Source: Euprymna scolopes
Lineage: Eukaryota; Mollusca; Cephalopoda; Sepiida; Sepiolidae
DNA length: 50,992 nt
NCBI GenBank assembly: GCA_024364805.1
Contig: CM044522.1
Coordinates: 30,874,419 to 30,925,410 of the forward strand
Direction of reading: 5' to 3'
In this document: positions 25,901 through 29,758 of the stretch, piece by piece
Position numbering within the stretch: the stretch's first letter is position 1
How the letters are laid out: the number at the start of each line of letters is the position of its first letter
Translations under genes and position numbers: made by a program
The notes under the pieces: generated by a model
Database searches by the model: none
What the model saw: only the letters and a program-made list of their open reading frames with translations
Told to the model about the DNA's origin: nothing

Positions 25901-28900
25901 ATTATTTTTAATTGGCAGTTTTGTTGGCACATTAATTATATAATTCAGTAATGTGCCATGTAGTGACATCACAGCAAATTTTACATGAGGGAGAAATCTA
26001 TCTTAAGTTTATACGGTGGGGATACAAAAACTTATTCTAAGTAGAAACTTAATGCATTTTTAAAAATCATATATGGTGTCAAAATATACAGGGCTACACT
26101 ACTCAGTGTGATGTATCCATAGATCTTGTGAGATCATCTTTTCTATAAAATGGAAACTGATATAAAACTTACCCATGTAAGATAACTGAAAAACTATGGT
26201 TTTTCAGTTATCTTAGTAATATCAGACAGTGGAGAAAGAGAGAATTTTGTAAATCTTAGAAGCACATAAAATGACCATCTAGATGTACAGATATCTCTAC
26301 AAGTCACACATCTATAAAGAACTGATGTGTGCAGATATGGCAGGTTGTTAGCATTGTCATTATTTTACATATGGCGAGATTCATGGCCTAGTTAGTGTCA
26401 TTGTATTGTTTATTGGACAACAACATGTAAGATTATGAGTGACTGAACAATCCTTTCTAGTGTAACATTGCTCACCTAGAAATCTGGGAAAGGTCTAGAA
26501 AAAAGATCTAACCAAATGCTTGCTCAACTTTTAAGCTGGTCAGCAAAGTACAGTTGGCAACTGGTCACACTAGCAAAATCAAACTTAAACATCACAAAGA
26601 AAAAAAACAAAAAAACAAAACAAGCTAATGATAGCCACCTGGAACAAAGAAACATCCTTGGTCATGAAGAATCAAAAAATTCTGAGCAGTGAACTAATAT
26701 CATTGTTTGATTTAGTTATTTTGCTTTATGGCATATCAATCCTTTTTGAATTATTTACTGATGAACCCAAGTAACTTTGGAAAAAGTTTTTATGCTTCAA
26801 TTTGTCTATATCTTCAAATATTTATTCAGTGTTTAGTTTGGTTGTTTTGCAAAGGAAAATTGTTTTGTTTTTTACTTTGCAGGACATGATTGAGTTTTGC
26901 AAAGTGAAAGGACAAAAAACAATAACATCAATGTTTAGTGCATTTTAAATAAGGAAACCGATATCGTCAGACAACTGGATCTAGTAACACTAGAGTTATT
27001 TTTTTGTGGAGGAACTGGCTTAGTATAAGGTCAACAATGCAGCAATGGTGAAAATCCATTTCAGCAATGGGGATCAAGTGACAGAGGCAGAGATTGAGTA
27101 TACGTTTTTCTAGATAGTTTCATAATTAAAAGACATTTAAGTGAAGTAGGTCATTCTATCCATATAGAATTAATCAAACAGACATGCAACTTTAGTGACA
27201 GGTTATGCACCTCAGATTTCTATTGTGCTGCAACCTTTTAATGACTTATTTCGGCTTATGCCACAACTCTTAGCAGAAATTAAGGAACTATTCCGTCATT
27301 CTACAAAGAACTCCGAATGGTGCTAACCTCTTCCTTCTTGTCAATTTCAATGCTTGGCTTTGGCAAAATCATGAAAAATTAACTGTATTAGGTAATTGCA
27401 TCTGAATATCAATGGCATCCACTTTTTTACTCTTTAATACTGAATCTGGTCTTGTCAACTGAAACAAGTTTTTGCATCAAAAAGCTATTCATAAGCTAAC
27501 TTGATTGGTTGTTTTTGTTTTATGGCATATCAACACTTTTCAGGTTATTTAATGCCGAATCCAGTGATTTTGAAGAACAATTTTTTTTAATAGAATATAT
27601 TTGTTTTTTCAAGTCAATTTCTAGTTGGGACCCTAACAGGTACTACCACTCTGGGTCAGAGTGGACCTGGGAGCAATGGCAATTAAAGGGTGGCTCCACA
27701 CTCCCCAAAGCCTGCAAGCTGGAGCCTCACCATCGAATATAGTTTAAGGTCATATTCAGGACCAGAAGCCAACTTGAATCCAACTACAATCAAAATACAG
27801 CCAAGCAAGACCTTCGAGAAGTGTGCAGGATTCAGATTGTGTGGCACAAATGATAAATTTGTAGATAATAAACTGAATTTCACGTCATGTTTCAATCTTG
27901 TTTTCATGGGTGTGAAACAGTCAACCACATTGATGAATTTTCGTGTACGCTAGAAATCTTCATAGAGCTTTTGAGAACATAAAATTGGATGGCATGTGCC
28001 ATCAATTCAAGACTGAAGTTTATAAGGTCAGTATGCTTGGCCAAGAATCAAAATAATGACCGAGCAATCACATAACCAATCTGATTTTAGATAACATTTT
28101 GAATGATTGTAGAAAATGGCAAATCTCATGCAGGGTATGCTACTAAAAGAATTATAAACTGGATAAAATATGTAATCAATAAAACTGATTACAATTTTGG
28201 GCATTTTTTATGATTATCAACGAAATAAAAATGGGTGAAAAACATATACATCAAATAAATGTTACCAAAGGCAAGACAAGTTACTATTCTATCTACCTAA
28301 ATAATTTTTTGCGCTTTCAGTTATTTTAAAGCTTCAGTGTCAAATTCGTCGAGTTAGAATGGAAAAAAATGGTTTCCTTACAGACATTTGAATCGTTGGT
28401 AATCGCTCAAAATCGAAAATTAGATAAAATACTGGTAGAACATTACATTTTTCATATGATTGGTCACATTTATTGGATATTTTTCTACCAGCATTTTGTT
28501 TAATTTTCGATTTTGAACGATTAACGAGGCTTGACATAGCTGTAAAGATACGGCCATTTATTTTTCCATTCAAACTCAACAAACTTGACACTACTTTTGT
28601 TTTAAAGTCAAAAAATGTGTTAAAATAAGTTAAAACACCAACTTATCCAGATAAATAGAAGAGTTAACTTATTTTGCCTTTGGTATTTTTTTTATCTGTT
28701 TTATATTTTTCACTCCTCTTTTGTTTTGTTGGCTGTAGTAAGAATACCTGGAATTTCTTTTTTTTTATGTAAAAACAAACTGGAGAGTTATGCAAATGAC
28801 TGGCTACCTAGAATCAAATATCGATTTGTTAGATGAAATGCTATTTAAGTTTAACTTTGAGAATCCAATTCGCTTTTCTTTATATATTAGAACATGATTA

Positions 28901-29716
28901 GGTAGAACAATCATGAGTAAAAAGGAAGACGCAAACAACCAACAAAAAAAGGTTCTATTTTTTGAGATGATTAGGATTTGGCAGTGAAAATAAAGATTCT
29001 TGCATTGCTAAACCGTTTAGCAGGAAAAATTCTTAGCACAAAACTTTCTCTCTCGCTACACTGTGCAGAGTTTTGCTCCATCATAATTGGCACGATTTCT
29101 TCTCACTTTCTGATCAACTTAACAATTCAAAGATGATAACTTCTTCCTTTTTCTTCATCATCATCATTGCTTGGTGGTAGTGATTTTTTTTCTACCACCT
29201 GCGTCATTTGTTCAAATTTGGCATAATGAACAAACTTTTGCTAACCACTTTAGGTCACCTTGATAATAAATAAATAGATGATAGCATTGAGTAAAGAATA
29301 TGAACATTCTGTTCTTGTCCAGAATCCCCCCATATTAAAAAGCATAAAACAAAAAAATGTGTGATATGTGTACTCAGGACAGATTAAAAATGCTATATTC
29401 CAAAAATCACATAAATTGATCAAGTAGTTTCATTTTTAACTAATAAAATCAAATTTTATCAGTAACCAAAAAGGGACTGTCTCATATCACCATCTTGAAA
29501 AAACAATGGCAGATAATTCCACAATAATTCAAATGTCTTGTTATGCCTATGATTTCCCATTAATCATTTAAAATCAATTAAAAATGATTTTCTTATTTAA
29601 AAATAAAATTACTTGATTGATTTATGTGATTTTTGGGATATGATCTTTTTGTTCTGGTACATGCGTCAAAGCTTTTCCAGCATTATATATATATATATAT
29701 ATAAAGCTTTTCCAGC

Positions 29717-29758
<42 letters not shown>

